A DNA stretch of 38,227 nucleotides, taken from the NCBI GenBank assembly GCA_002791805.1, contig PFND01000009.1, positions 1-38,227 on the forward strand, in the 5' to 3' direction. Origin of the DNA: Alphaproteobacteria bacterium CG_4_10_14_0_8_um_filter_53_9 (GTDB taxonomy: Bacteria; Pseudomonadota; Alphaproteobacteria; UBA2136; UBA6156). The notes under the pieces are model-generated. The model saw only the letters and a list, made by a program, of their open reading frames with translations. It did no database searches and had not been told where the DNA came from. How positions within the stretch are numbered: position 1 is the stretch's first letter; every line of letters begins with the position of its first letter. Made by a program: the position numbers and the translations under genes. This document shows positions 7,305 to 13,278 of this stretch, piece after piece.

Positions 7305-8426
7305 TCACCGCAAAAGCCCAAAACGCCGTTCAGCCTCGCTAAATTTAGCGTCCATCCGCGCCGCATCTTCGCGCTTAAGCGCCGCTAAATGCTCGCTAAT
7401 CTCGCTTAAGGTAAGTTCTGCCTCCTCCAAACGCCGCTGCTTTAACGCAGTAAGCGCCGTTACCATCCCGCTAATATGCGTTAAATACTCGTTCATCTTC
7501 GCTAAACGTAGCCCCTCTAAAAGCTTCTCCCGTTTAAGCGCCGCATGAGCGGGGCCAAAAGCGCCTGCCGTAGCACTGAGAGCCTCTTCCCAGAACACCT
7601 CCAACGGCCAGCGAGAGCGGTTAGCGTCGCTTATACGGCGTACATAGCGTATATTTTGCAGCGCATGAGCGAACATGGTTCCCGCTTTTTCCTTAAAATC
7701 AGCGGCGCTTCTCGCGTCCCATTTGTCTAACTCTTCTTTACCCAAGCGCACTTCAACGCGCCAAACTTGCCCCTTGGGCCGCTTATCCATCCCCCAAACA
7801 TCATTCCAATAGAGCTTTTTAGCCGCTAAAATCTCCAAACTTTTATTGTAAAGCGCCACCTGCCGCCCGGGCATAGATCCCACGCGTATGGATTCCACCA
7901 CCTCGCCCCGCGTCACAGAATTCATGCCCATCTCGCCCTTCTTCGTGCGCTGATGCGCCACAAACAGCTCCGCCCTAGGTAAAAAAGCCTCTTCGGTGAA
8001 GAAATCAAAGCAGTAGTCCGCCCGCGCAATCTTCGCCACAAGGCCCAAACGCTGGTCACTCACACCCCATGCGCCAAGCTTGCCCAAAGTGTCATAAAGC
8101 CGCTCCCAAACCTCATCAAACGTCCGCACCAAAAAGCTGGCACTTCGCACACTCACCCGAATACCCCACCCTTTGGCGTTGTCAGAGTGAGACACAAACC
8201 AAACTTCCCCATCCTCTCCCGTGCTAAAACGATACCGAAAACCTCCTACCCCGCCCATCTCCGCCACTTCAACCAAAAGCCCATGCGGCCCTAAGGAACA
8301 CATAACAGGCTTTTTAGCCTCTTGTGCCTGATCTCGTGCCTCAGCAAGCTGTGCCAAAATCTCTTTGGGTAAAATCCCTTGAAAAGTAACATCTAACCCA
8401 TCAAAACCTTGATAAATCAGTTTCAT
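7305..8426 (-). CDS. Rep_trans-type replication initiation protein
   Basis: 373 aa, starting at the ATG at 8426, preceded by AAGGAGAT at good spacing; an upstream in-frame extension lacks a ribosome-binding site. The sequence fits the replication initiation factor family (Rep_trans, as in RstA of filamentous phage and rolling-circle plasmid initiators). ARADYCFDFF matches the conserved R-x-D-x-x-x-D strand and RQVALYNKSLEI the conserved vY-x-K-x-E segment that carries the nicking tyrosine region. The C-terminal third is charged and helical, with many LKR/EEA repeats, perhaps for oligomerisation. In the element this gene would give autonomous or induced replication after excision. It is convergent with the unknown gene, with no bases between the stops. 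Confidence 0.82.
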   Translation of the reverse strand: MKLIYQGFDGLDVTFQGILPKEILAQLAEARDQAQEAKKPVMCSLGPHGLLVEVAEMGGVGGFRYRFSTGEDGEVWFVSHSDNAKGWGIRVSVRSASFLVRTFDEVWERLYDTLGKLGAWGVSDQRLGLVAKIARADYCFDFFTEEAFLPRAELFVAHQRTKKGEMGMNSVTRGEVVESIRVGSMPGRQVALYNKSLEILAAKKLYWNDVWGMDKRPKGQVWRVEVRLGKEELDKWDARSAADFKEKAGTMFAHALQNIRYVRRISDANRSRWPLEVFWEEALSATAGAFGPAHAALKREKLLEGLRLAKMNEYLTHISGMVTALTALKQRRLEEAELTLSEISEHLAALKREDAARMDAKFSEAERRFGLLR

Positions 8427-8611
8427 TTTATATCTCCTTGTATGTGTAGGGGGGCGTGTTACAAAACCCGCCCCCCATACGGTTGTTCGTTGAAAATCAG
8501 CGCGCTCCGCGCAGGGACGGCTTAAGGTTTTAGAAGCAGAATAAGAAAATCGGCAGGCTGCTGGCACAGGCGCTGTTCACTCTGCACCAGCAACCGTTTT
8601 GCTTCCAAAAC

Positions 8612-8640
8612 CCCCTAAGACGCCGTCACCTCCTTAGGGG
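8612..8640 (-). terminator. Inverted repeat between alpA and the Rep gene (terminator or origin-associated)
   Basis: Arms CCCCTAAG and CTTAGGGG are separated by 13 nt and, on the minus strand, followed by GTTTT. This could end the alpA transcript. The minus-strand 5' arm and loop contain a perfect Shine-Dalgarno-like TAAGGAGGTGA, but no credible start codon follows at a proper distance. The 220-nt gap 8427-8646 otherwise holds no gene I can support and is a candidate location for the element's replication origin. Confidence 0.5.
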
Positions 8641-8646
8641 AAAAAC

Positions 8647-8859
8647 TTATGCGCTAGCCTTCTGTTCGTCATACTTAGCTAGCAAACTCCGAATATCTTC
8701 CACGCGCCAAGCCGTTGTGCGTGGCCCCAGCTTCACAGGCGCAGGAAACCGCCCTTGGCGAACACCAAGCCACCAAGTAGATCTCCCAATAGGGAATACT
8801 TTGAGAATTGCTGGCAAGCGTATGTATCCTGTAAGAGGTAAAGAAATTTGATCAGACAT
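8647..8859 (-). CDS. AlpA-family transcriptional regulator
   Basis: A 70-aa DNA-binding protein of the AlpA/excisionase-like MerR-type winged-helix group: YIRLPAILKVFPIGRSTWWLGVRQGRFPAPVKLG... then TAWRVEDIRSLL. This matches the family layout: helix-turn-helix, FPxPxKL wing, and W-x-x-EDI helix. AlpA in P4-like elements and in Gram-negative PICIs activates integrase, excision or satellite gene expression. GGAG lies about 9 nt before the ATG. It sits between Rep (downstream) and the 224-aa gene and integrase (upstream) on the same strand, with a palindrome upstream at 8921-8935. Confidence 0.92.
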   Translation of the reverse strand: MSDQISLPLTGYIRLPAILKVFPIGRSTWWLGVRQGRFPAPVKLGPRTTAWRVEDIRSLLAKYDEQKASA

Positions 8860-8920
8860 TTTTAAACTCCTGTTTGGTTAATAACAAAAGGATGTTGTCA
8901 AAGTATCTGATAAAAAATAA

Positions 8921-8935
8921 GGGTAATTATTACCC
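8921..8935. promoter_or_regulatory. 15-bp palindrome upstream of alpA, candidate operator
   Basis: GGGTAAT-T-ATTACCC is a perfect inverted repeat lying between a TTGACA (minus strand, near 8896-8901) and the start of the gene upstream. A second partial inverted repeat, GGGGA with TCCCC, follows at about 8942-8960. This is a plausible autoregulator or repressor site for alpA; no protein can be assigned. Confidence 0.45.
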
Positions 8936-8949
8936 CACAAAATGGGGAG

Positions 8950-9624
8950 TCATTTTCCCCTATGTAAAGAGGGGAAAGCCTCCACACGACTTCCACGCTT
9001 AACTAACTTTACTATCGTTTTATGAAGGTCATCTGGTATAGGCGTATAGATAGTTTCATTTTGATAGGTAAATTTTATAAATGAGAGAAATAGCTCGCAG
9101 CATTTTTCAAAATTTCCATTACGCGTTGAGGTAGCGATGTACCCATGGATTGCAAGTAAATGAAGAAACTCTGATAAAATAGCTTCTCTATACTTTCCCA
9201 AATTCCAGCTATGCTCAGAAAATTTCTTTAGATAATCATCTAATTCTTTAATGTTTTTCCTAAACTTTTCTGCACTCTTAATAAGTTTTTTTAGCGAGTC
9301 TGATGCAGGTTTATCTCTTAATAATAAAGCAATATGAAAACTAAATTTTTTTGGCCAGTCTAACATTGTAACTTGATCCATAAGCTTTAATAAATCATCT
9401 ATTTCTTTTCTTGAGTCTGAAAGAGATGGGTTATTATGCTTGCCATATAAATAAGATCTGTAAAAAATTATAAGCCAAGAAATTTTTATCAAGGTTTCTT
9501 GAGAAAGTGATATCCGACTTAATGACTCAATTTTTTCTTTGAATAGAAAAAGTTCATTTTCTTTTGGTTGAAATTCACTAATGCTAGGAGGCCTATAACC
9601 CCAATGAGCTTTTGGTCTAACCAT
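8950..9624 (-). CDS. Unknown 224-aa helical protein downstream of the integrase
   Basis: I do not recognise a family. The gene begins 6 nt after the integrase stop, with GGAAGG inside the end of the integrase gene as ribosome-binding site, so it is probably an operon partner. The protein is mostly predicted helical and charged, lysine-rich, with no transmembrane segment or signal peptide; one stretch (IKISWLIIFYRSYLYG) is rather hydrophobic. Its coding sequence is much more AT-rich than the integrase, suggesting separate acquisition. Possible roles are excision control, defence or anti-phage sensing, but nothing in the sequence decides this. Confidence 0.65.
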   Translation of the reverse strand: MVRPKAHWGYRPPSISEFQPKENELFLFKEKIESLSRISLSQETLIKISWLIIFYRSYLYGKHNNPSLSDSRKEIDDLLKLMDQVTMLDWPKKFSFHIALLLRDKPASDSLKKLIKSAEKFRKNIKELDDYLKKFSEHSWNLGKYREAILSEFLHLLAIHGYIATSTRNGNFEKCCELFLSFIKFTYQNETIYTPIPDDLHKTIVKLVKRGSRVEAFPSLHRGK

Positions 9625-9630
9625 GAGTCT

Positions 9631-10818
9631 CTAACCTTCCTTCAATTTATCCAAATAATCAGCCCATGCCTGCATCATCTTCCGTCTCTCAGGGAGATAT
9701 TCAGCATGGTTATAAGCTGCCCGCACCTTGTTTTTTTCGCCATGGGCAAGCTGCCGTTCAATCGCATCCCTGTTCCACCCCTGCTCGTTCAAAAGAGTGC
9801 TCGCCATCGCCCTAAAGCCGTGGGCCACAATCATGTCTTTTTCAAAGCCCATCCTTCGCAGGGCACTATTCAAGGTGTTGTCACTCATGGGGCGGGCAAG
9901 CGTTCTTACACTCGGGAAGAGATATTTAGCCGCCTCGCCATGCCCCGTTAAAGGTTTAAGTACTTTCAGAATAGCCAAAGCCTGCTTAGAAAGCGGCACA
10001 ATGTGCTGCACGCGCATTTTCATCTTCTGGGCGGGTATGCGCCACTCTTTTTTCTCCCAATCAATCTCGCTCCACTCCGCATGGCGCAATTCACCTGGTC
10101 TCACAAATAGCATAGGCGCAAGCTGCAAAGCACATCGCACCTCCAAGCTCCCTTCATAAGTATCCATAGCCCTCAACAGCCCTGCAATCTCTTTAGGATC
10201 AGTCAACGTAGGAAAATGCGCCTTTCGTGTGGGGGGTATGGCCCCCACCAAATCATTGGCGGGGTCACGCTCCAGCCTCCCCGTCGCAATGGCATATCTA
10301 AAAATCTGACTACATGTGCTCCTCACACGATGAGTTGTCTCCACCGCACCTCGGCTTTCCATACGGCGCAAAACTTTAAGTAACTCGGGTGAGGTAATCT
10401 TTTCAACAGGCTCAGCTCCCAGCCATGGGAAGATATTTTGAGAAAGCCTTTTCAAAATAGCCTCACCATGTTTAGGCGTCCATGTGTGGAGGTGTTTAGC
10501 GTGCCATTCTCTCGCCACCACCTCAAAGCTATCCCCGCCCGCACGAGAGACCTTCTCAGCCTTTTTAATCTCCGCAGGGTCAACACCATTGGCCACCAGC
10601 TTGCGGGCCTCTTCCCGCCGCTCTCGGGCCTGAGACAGGCTGATATCAGGATAAACCCCAAACCCCATCCTCCGCTCTCTATCCTCAAAGCGATATTTAA
10701 AGCGCCAGTATTTGCCGCCTTTAGGGTTCACTTCTAAATAAAGGCCACGCCCATCAAACAAACGATAAAGTTTCTCTTGTGGCTTGGCGTTTTTAACTTT
10801 GAGCTCATTAAGGTGCAT
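9631..10818 (-). CDS. P4-type tyrosine integrase
   Basis: 395 aa from the ATG at 10818 (MHLNELKVKN), preceded by a weak AAGGG; the longer in-frame extension lacks similarity to the family. The N-terminal 90 residues are the DUF4102/arm-binding domain of P4 integrases (FDGRGLYLEV, FGVYPDISLSQARE). The catalytic domain shows R240 in RPGELRHAEW, H333-x-x-R336 in HGFRAMASTLL, H359 in QLAHG and nucleophile Y369 in AAYNHAEYL. It recombines the ssrA 3' end with the element's attP. The gene points away from ssrA on the same strand, 223 nt downstream of the tmRNA 3' end, and no terminator is visible between them. Confidence 0.95.
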   Translation of the reverse strand: MHLNELKVKNAKPQEKLYRLFDGRGLYLEVNPKGGKYWRFKYRFEDRERRMGFGVYPDISLSQARERREEARKLVANGVDPAEIKKAEKVSRAGGDSFEVVAREWHAKHLHTWTPKHGEAILKRLSQNIFPWLGAEPVEKITSPELLKVLRRMESRGAVETTHRVRSTCSQIFRYAIATGRLERDPANDLVGAIPPTRKAHFPTLTDPKEIAGLLRAMDTYEGSLEVRCALQLAPMLFVRPGELRHAEWSEIDWEKKEWRIPAQKMKMRVQHIVPLSKQALAILKVLKPLTGHGEAAKYLFPSVRTLARPMSDNTLNSALRRMGFEKDMIVAHGFRAMASTLLNEQGWNRDAIERQLAHGEKNKVRAAYNHAEYLPERRKMMQAWADYLDKLKEG

Positions 10819-10855
10819 AGCTTTACCCTTATATTTCAATATCATAAAAGTTTTT

Positions 10856-10955
10856 GGGGATACACAAAACGCCAAATGGGGATACATGGGATAAGCGAGG
10901 GGGCATATATCCCCAAAATGTTTCCCCAAAAAGGGTAGATTTAGGGGTACATGGC
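10856..10955. repeat. GGGGATAC-type repeat cluster beside attachment site
   Basis: Between the integrase start and the att core are GGGGATAC at 10856-10863 and 10878-10885, the inverse TATCCCC at 10908-10914, TTTCCCC at 10921-10927, and AGGGGTACATGG from 10943. Two copies share a longer GGGGATACA context. Short repeated sites flanking the core are what integrase arm-type binding sites look like; an integrase operator is an alternative. The assignment is by position only. Confidence 0.5.
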
Positions 10956-11041
10956 AAGATGATGTTAGACATGAAATGACTATAAAGCCATTGTAATTCA
11001 TATGTAAAGTAGATTTTACTAGACGGGGATAGATAAAGAAA

Positions 11042-11058
11042 TGGTGGAGGCGGCGGGA
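11042..11058 (-). repeat. Proximal attachment-site copy within the ssrA 3' end
   Basis: 17 bp identical to 1781-1797. It forms the CCA, acceptor 3' strand and first T-arm bases of tmRNA, so integration restored a complete ssrA 3' end. Confidence 0.92.
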
Positions 11059-11467
11059 ATCGAACCCGCGTCCGCACTTTGTTCAGCTGAGGCTCTACAT
11101 GCTTATTTTCTGGAAAATACCTTAAGCGCCAGCCCAGAAACCCGCCAGCTCAAAAGGTCGGTTGCTAAAAGATTTAAGTGTTGGCCGCAACCGGGCCGCT
11201 ACCGAGTTTCCAAGAAGGGTTTAGCCACCCAGACCGCACGCAAGGAAACTGGCGGAACGGAAGGATGGGGCTGAAGCTCAGCCTCCGAACCAACGGAGGT
11301 TATTGAGTTAGGCAGCCATCGCCATTGCCGGCATTGCGGCCGGACGGAAAGCGATCACGTTAGATTTTTTGGCATCTATGACCTTGCCCTCTTTTTTAAG
11401 GCGGGAGAGGGCGCCCTCCGCATGCTCCTCGAGGCCTTACGCCGCACGTCGAAACCTGTGCGCCCCC
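11042..11467 (-). ncRNA. ssrA: tmRNA (one-piece), tag ORF ending in AMAMAA
   Basis: Transfer-messenger RNA for rescue of stalled ribosomes. On the minus strand the 5' end GGGGGCG (11461-11467) pairs with the 3' acceptor strand CGCCTCC, followed by A-CCA ending at 11042. The T arm GCGGG-TTCGATT-CCCGC and the adjacent GCATGTAGAGC helix are typical. The resume ORF ends at TAA 11308-11310 and encodes AKKSNVIAFRPAAMPAMAMAA if it resumes at the GCC at 11371-11373, or one residue more. A stable hairpin CCTCCG/CGGAGG follows the tag stop. At 426 nt it is longer than the E. coli RNA. The 5' part precedes the 3' part, so the gene is not the permuted two-piece form common in alphaproteobacteria. Confidence 0.94.
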
Positions 11468-11476
11468 AAGGCCCTC

Positions 11477-11505
11477 ATTGTAAGTAAACAAAAGCCCAAA
11501 AGCAA
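11477..11505 (-). promoter_or_regulatory. ssrA promoter
   Basis: On the minus strand -35 TTGCTT (11500-11505) and -10 TACAAT (11477-11482) are separated by exactly 17 bp, with the mature tmRNA 5' end 10 nt downstream of the -10. This is a good sigma-70-type match in the expected place. Confidence 0.8.
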
Positions 11506-11550
11506 GGCAAATCGCTCGCTCAAAACACAGCTCGTTGCTACCCTCCCCGC

Positions 11551-12288
11551 ATGAAAATCACCCTCCTCCTCCCGCTCGCCCTTGCCGCCTGCACGGCAGA
11601 GCAAATGACCCAGGCCACAAACATGTTAAACACAGGCCTGCAAAGCCCCATGGCAAGCAGCGCCACAAGCCTCACCCAAAGCCAAATCGTGGCGGGGTTA
11701 AAGGAGGCTCTCACCATCGCCGCAACCAACGTCACGCAAAATCTGGGGCAAACAGGCGGATTTCTCAACAAGACAGATATCCGTATCCCCCTGCCCCAAA
11801 GCCTGCAAAACATCAAATCGGGTCTGCAAATGGCGGGCCTCGGCAGCTATGCCGATGAGGTGGAGACGAAAATGAACCGCGCGGCAGAGGCCTCCATGCC
11901 GCTCGCGAAGGAGAGCTTTATCAAAGCCGTCCAAAGTATGAGCATACAGGATGCCATGGGCATCTTAAACGGGGGCAATACCGCCGCCACAGATTATTTT
12001 AAACAGAAGATGACACCGGATCTCACCACAAAAATCACGCCCATCGTGCAAACCAAACTGAACGAGGCCGGCGCGCTGCAGGCCTATAACGGCCTTGTAA
12101 GTCAAGCCCAAAGCCTCCCCATGGTCAGCATGCTGGCCCCAAACTTGGGCCAAAATCTCACAACCTACGCGGTGGATAAAACCCTCGCAGGCGCCTTTAC
12201 CTATATGGGGAAAGAGGAAGCCGCCATCCGCACCAACCCCGCCGCCCGCACGACAGATCTGCTAAAACAGGTCTTCGGCACAAAATAA
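11551..12288 (+). CDS. DUF4197 lipoprotein
   Basis: 245-aa protein of the DUF4197 family of proteobacterial exported proteins of unknown function. The signal peptide is very short, with a lipobox ending LAAC (Cys14), so it is probably lipid-anchored. Family features seen: SQIVAGLKEALTIAATNVTQNLG near the N-terminus, FLNKTDIRIPLPQSLQNIK, and the C-terminal KEEAAIRTNPAARTTDLLKQVFG, which matches the conserved end of the family. No clear ribosome-binding site precedes the ATG. It is divergent from ssrA. Function remains unknown. Confidence 0.88.
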   Translation: MKITLLLPLALAACTAEQMTQATNMLNTGLQSPMASSATSLTQSQIVAGLKEALTIAATNVTQNLGQTGGFLNKTDIRIPLPQSLQNIKSGLQMAGLGSYADEVETKMNRAAEASMPLAKESFIKAVQSMSIQDAMGILNGGNTAATDYFKQKMTPDLTTKITPIVQTKLNEAGALQAYNGLVSQAQSLPMVSMLAPNLGQNLTTYAVDKTLAGAFTYMGKEEAAIRTNPAARTTDLLKQVFGTK

Positions 12289-12421
12289 CCCCCCGCCTCT
12301 TGTATAGTATACCAAACAGCTCTATTCTAACCCCACAACCACCCCTGCGGAACGGCACAAATAGCCGCCCGCAAGGGCGCACCATCACCCCGTTTCCGCG
12401 CAAGCTCGAAAGGAGCTCAAT

Positions 12422-12814
12422 ATGAACATGCAGCTTACTTCCACAACACTCACAGGCACACCAATTGCCATGCCTGTTCGCCTCAACGCATGGCGAGATA
12501 CCGCCCCCGCCATCCGCCGCCACTATCGGGATGATCTGCCTGTACGGGTGGATCTGATGGTGTGGGCAGACGACGTGGAGGATGCCCACATCGCAACCCT
12601 CACCGCCATTGTGGATCACAAAGGCAGGGTCACAGGTGGTGATGTAACGGGTGCACACGATGTCACCTTCGAGCCGCCCAACTTCGGCCACCCCGACATC
12701 CCTCTTCCCGCCTTGATTGCGCAAGCCATCAAGGCCTGCTCCGAGGATATTTTCTGCGTCATCCTCCATATTGACGACGCCGAATACGTCCTCGACGCCG
12801 CCACCTTCCGTTAA
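12422..12814 (+). CDS. Unknown 130-aa protein
   Basis: Not recognised. A strong AAAGGAG lies 6-7 nt before the ATG. The protein is acidic and soluble, with HIATLTAIVDHKGRVTGGDV and SEDIFCVILHIDDAEYVLDA suggesting beta strands. No signal peptide, TM helix or metal-binding motif is evident. It is followed after 9 nt by another small unknown gene, and the pair ends in a terminator at 13200-13229, so they form a two-gene operon. The upstream gap 12289-12421 contains TGTATAGTATAC (12301-12312), a possible promoter element. Confidence 0.7.
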   Translation: MNMQLTSTTLTGTPIAMPVRLNAWRDTAPAIRRHYRDDLPVRVDLMVWADDVEDAHIATLTAIVDHKGRVTGGDVTGAHDVTFEPPNFGHPDIPLPALIAQAIKACSEDIFCVILHIDDAEYVLDAATFR

Positions 12815-12823
12815 GGCAACATC

Positions 12824-13189
12824 ATGAAAATCCCCCACACTCAACTGGTCGAGGAGCTGAAAAAGCTCCTCGACCAAGGGCACCGGAAATTTTCGGTGGA
12901 ATACATTGCCGTCGACGAAGGAGGCAAAGCGACAACCCTCTTCACCGATGACATCATCGTCGATGACAACGGCAATCTGCAAACCCTCCGCACTCGTGCC
13001 ACAGGTGTAGAGGTAGACTACTCGAGCGGTCCTGCCCAAGGCAAACCCTTGGCAGAAGTGATTGCCGAAGGCGTTCACTCTCAAGAACATCCGGGTACCA
13101 GAAAACTTTGGGTCATCCCGCAAGGCCAGGAATCTCTGGAGTTTCTGGTGGAGGACGCATGGTACCTTCAAAGCCCCAACTGGCAATAA
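12824..13189 (+). CDS. Unknown 121-aa protein
   Basis: Not recognised. It is the second gene of a pair with the preceding unknown gene. The N-terminal helix (HTQLVEELKKLLDQGHRKF) is followed by strand-rich acidic sequence (DDIIVDDNGNLQTLR) and an EDAWYL C-terminus. Composition and general layout (an acidic alpha/beta protein with a D-x-x-G turn) are similar to its partner, so distant paralogy is possible but I cannot show it by eye. It has no export signal. Confidence 0.68.
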   Translation: MKIPHTQLVEELKKLLDQGHRKFSVEYIAVDEGGKATTLFTDDIIVDDNGNLQTLRTRATGVEVDYSSGPAQGKPLAEVIAEGVHSQEHPGTRKLWVIPQGQESLEFLVEDAWYLQSPNWQ

Positions 13190-13199
13190 TGCCAAAACG

Positions 13200-13229
13200 C
13201 CCTGCTGCACACCAGCGGGGCATATTTTT
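13200..13229 (+). terminator. Rho-independent terminator after the two unknown genes
   Basis: The stem CCCTGCTG/CAGCGGGG with a 5-nt loop is followed by CATATTTTTG. It lies 11 nt after the stop of the 121-aa gene. Confidence 0.75.
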
Positions 13230-13278
13230 GTAACAAAAAACCCGTGCACCCCCTAAAAAGATATGATAGAAAGAAGAA

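Larger units (their letters stand above)
1781..11041. mobile_element. Integrated satellite-like element in ssrA, 9.26 kb
   Basis: The unit is bounded by a 17-bp perfect direct repeat (TGGTGGAGGCGGCGGGA) at 1781-1797 and 11042-11058. The right copy is the real 3' end of ssrA. A P4-type integrase gene lies just inside that end, as is usual for elements that use tRNA or tmRNA genes as attachment sites. Cargo from right to left: integrase, unknown 224-aa gene, AlpA, Rep_trans-type initiator, unknown 321-aa gene, MmeI-like restriction-modification enzyme, two-TM protein, MuF-domain protein. There are no tail, portal, large-terminase or conjugation genes, so it cannot be a complete phage or ICE. 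A phage-satellite or plasmid-like integrative island is the best description. All core genes look intact. Confidence 0.88.

Noticed and set aside
8519-8606. 28-codon TTG-start frame on the minus strand downstream of a perfect Shine-Dalgarno-like sequence
   Set aside because: The TAAGGAGGTGA lies inside a hairpin and about 20 nt from the TTG, too far for normal initiation; the peptide has no recognisable features.
11041-11274. 77-aa frame over ssrA
   Set aside because: It overlaps the tmRNA 3' half; not coding.
11042-11467. Permuted two-piece tmRNA
   Set aside because: The two acceptor strands lie at opposite ends of the gene and pair, and the CCA is at the 3' terminus, so the order is the standard one.
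12197-13249. 350-aa open frame on the minus strand
   Set aside because: It covers two small plus-strand genes with good ribosome-binding sites and a terminator; the product is Cys/Gly/His-rich without recognisable domains.
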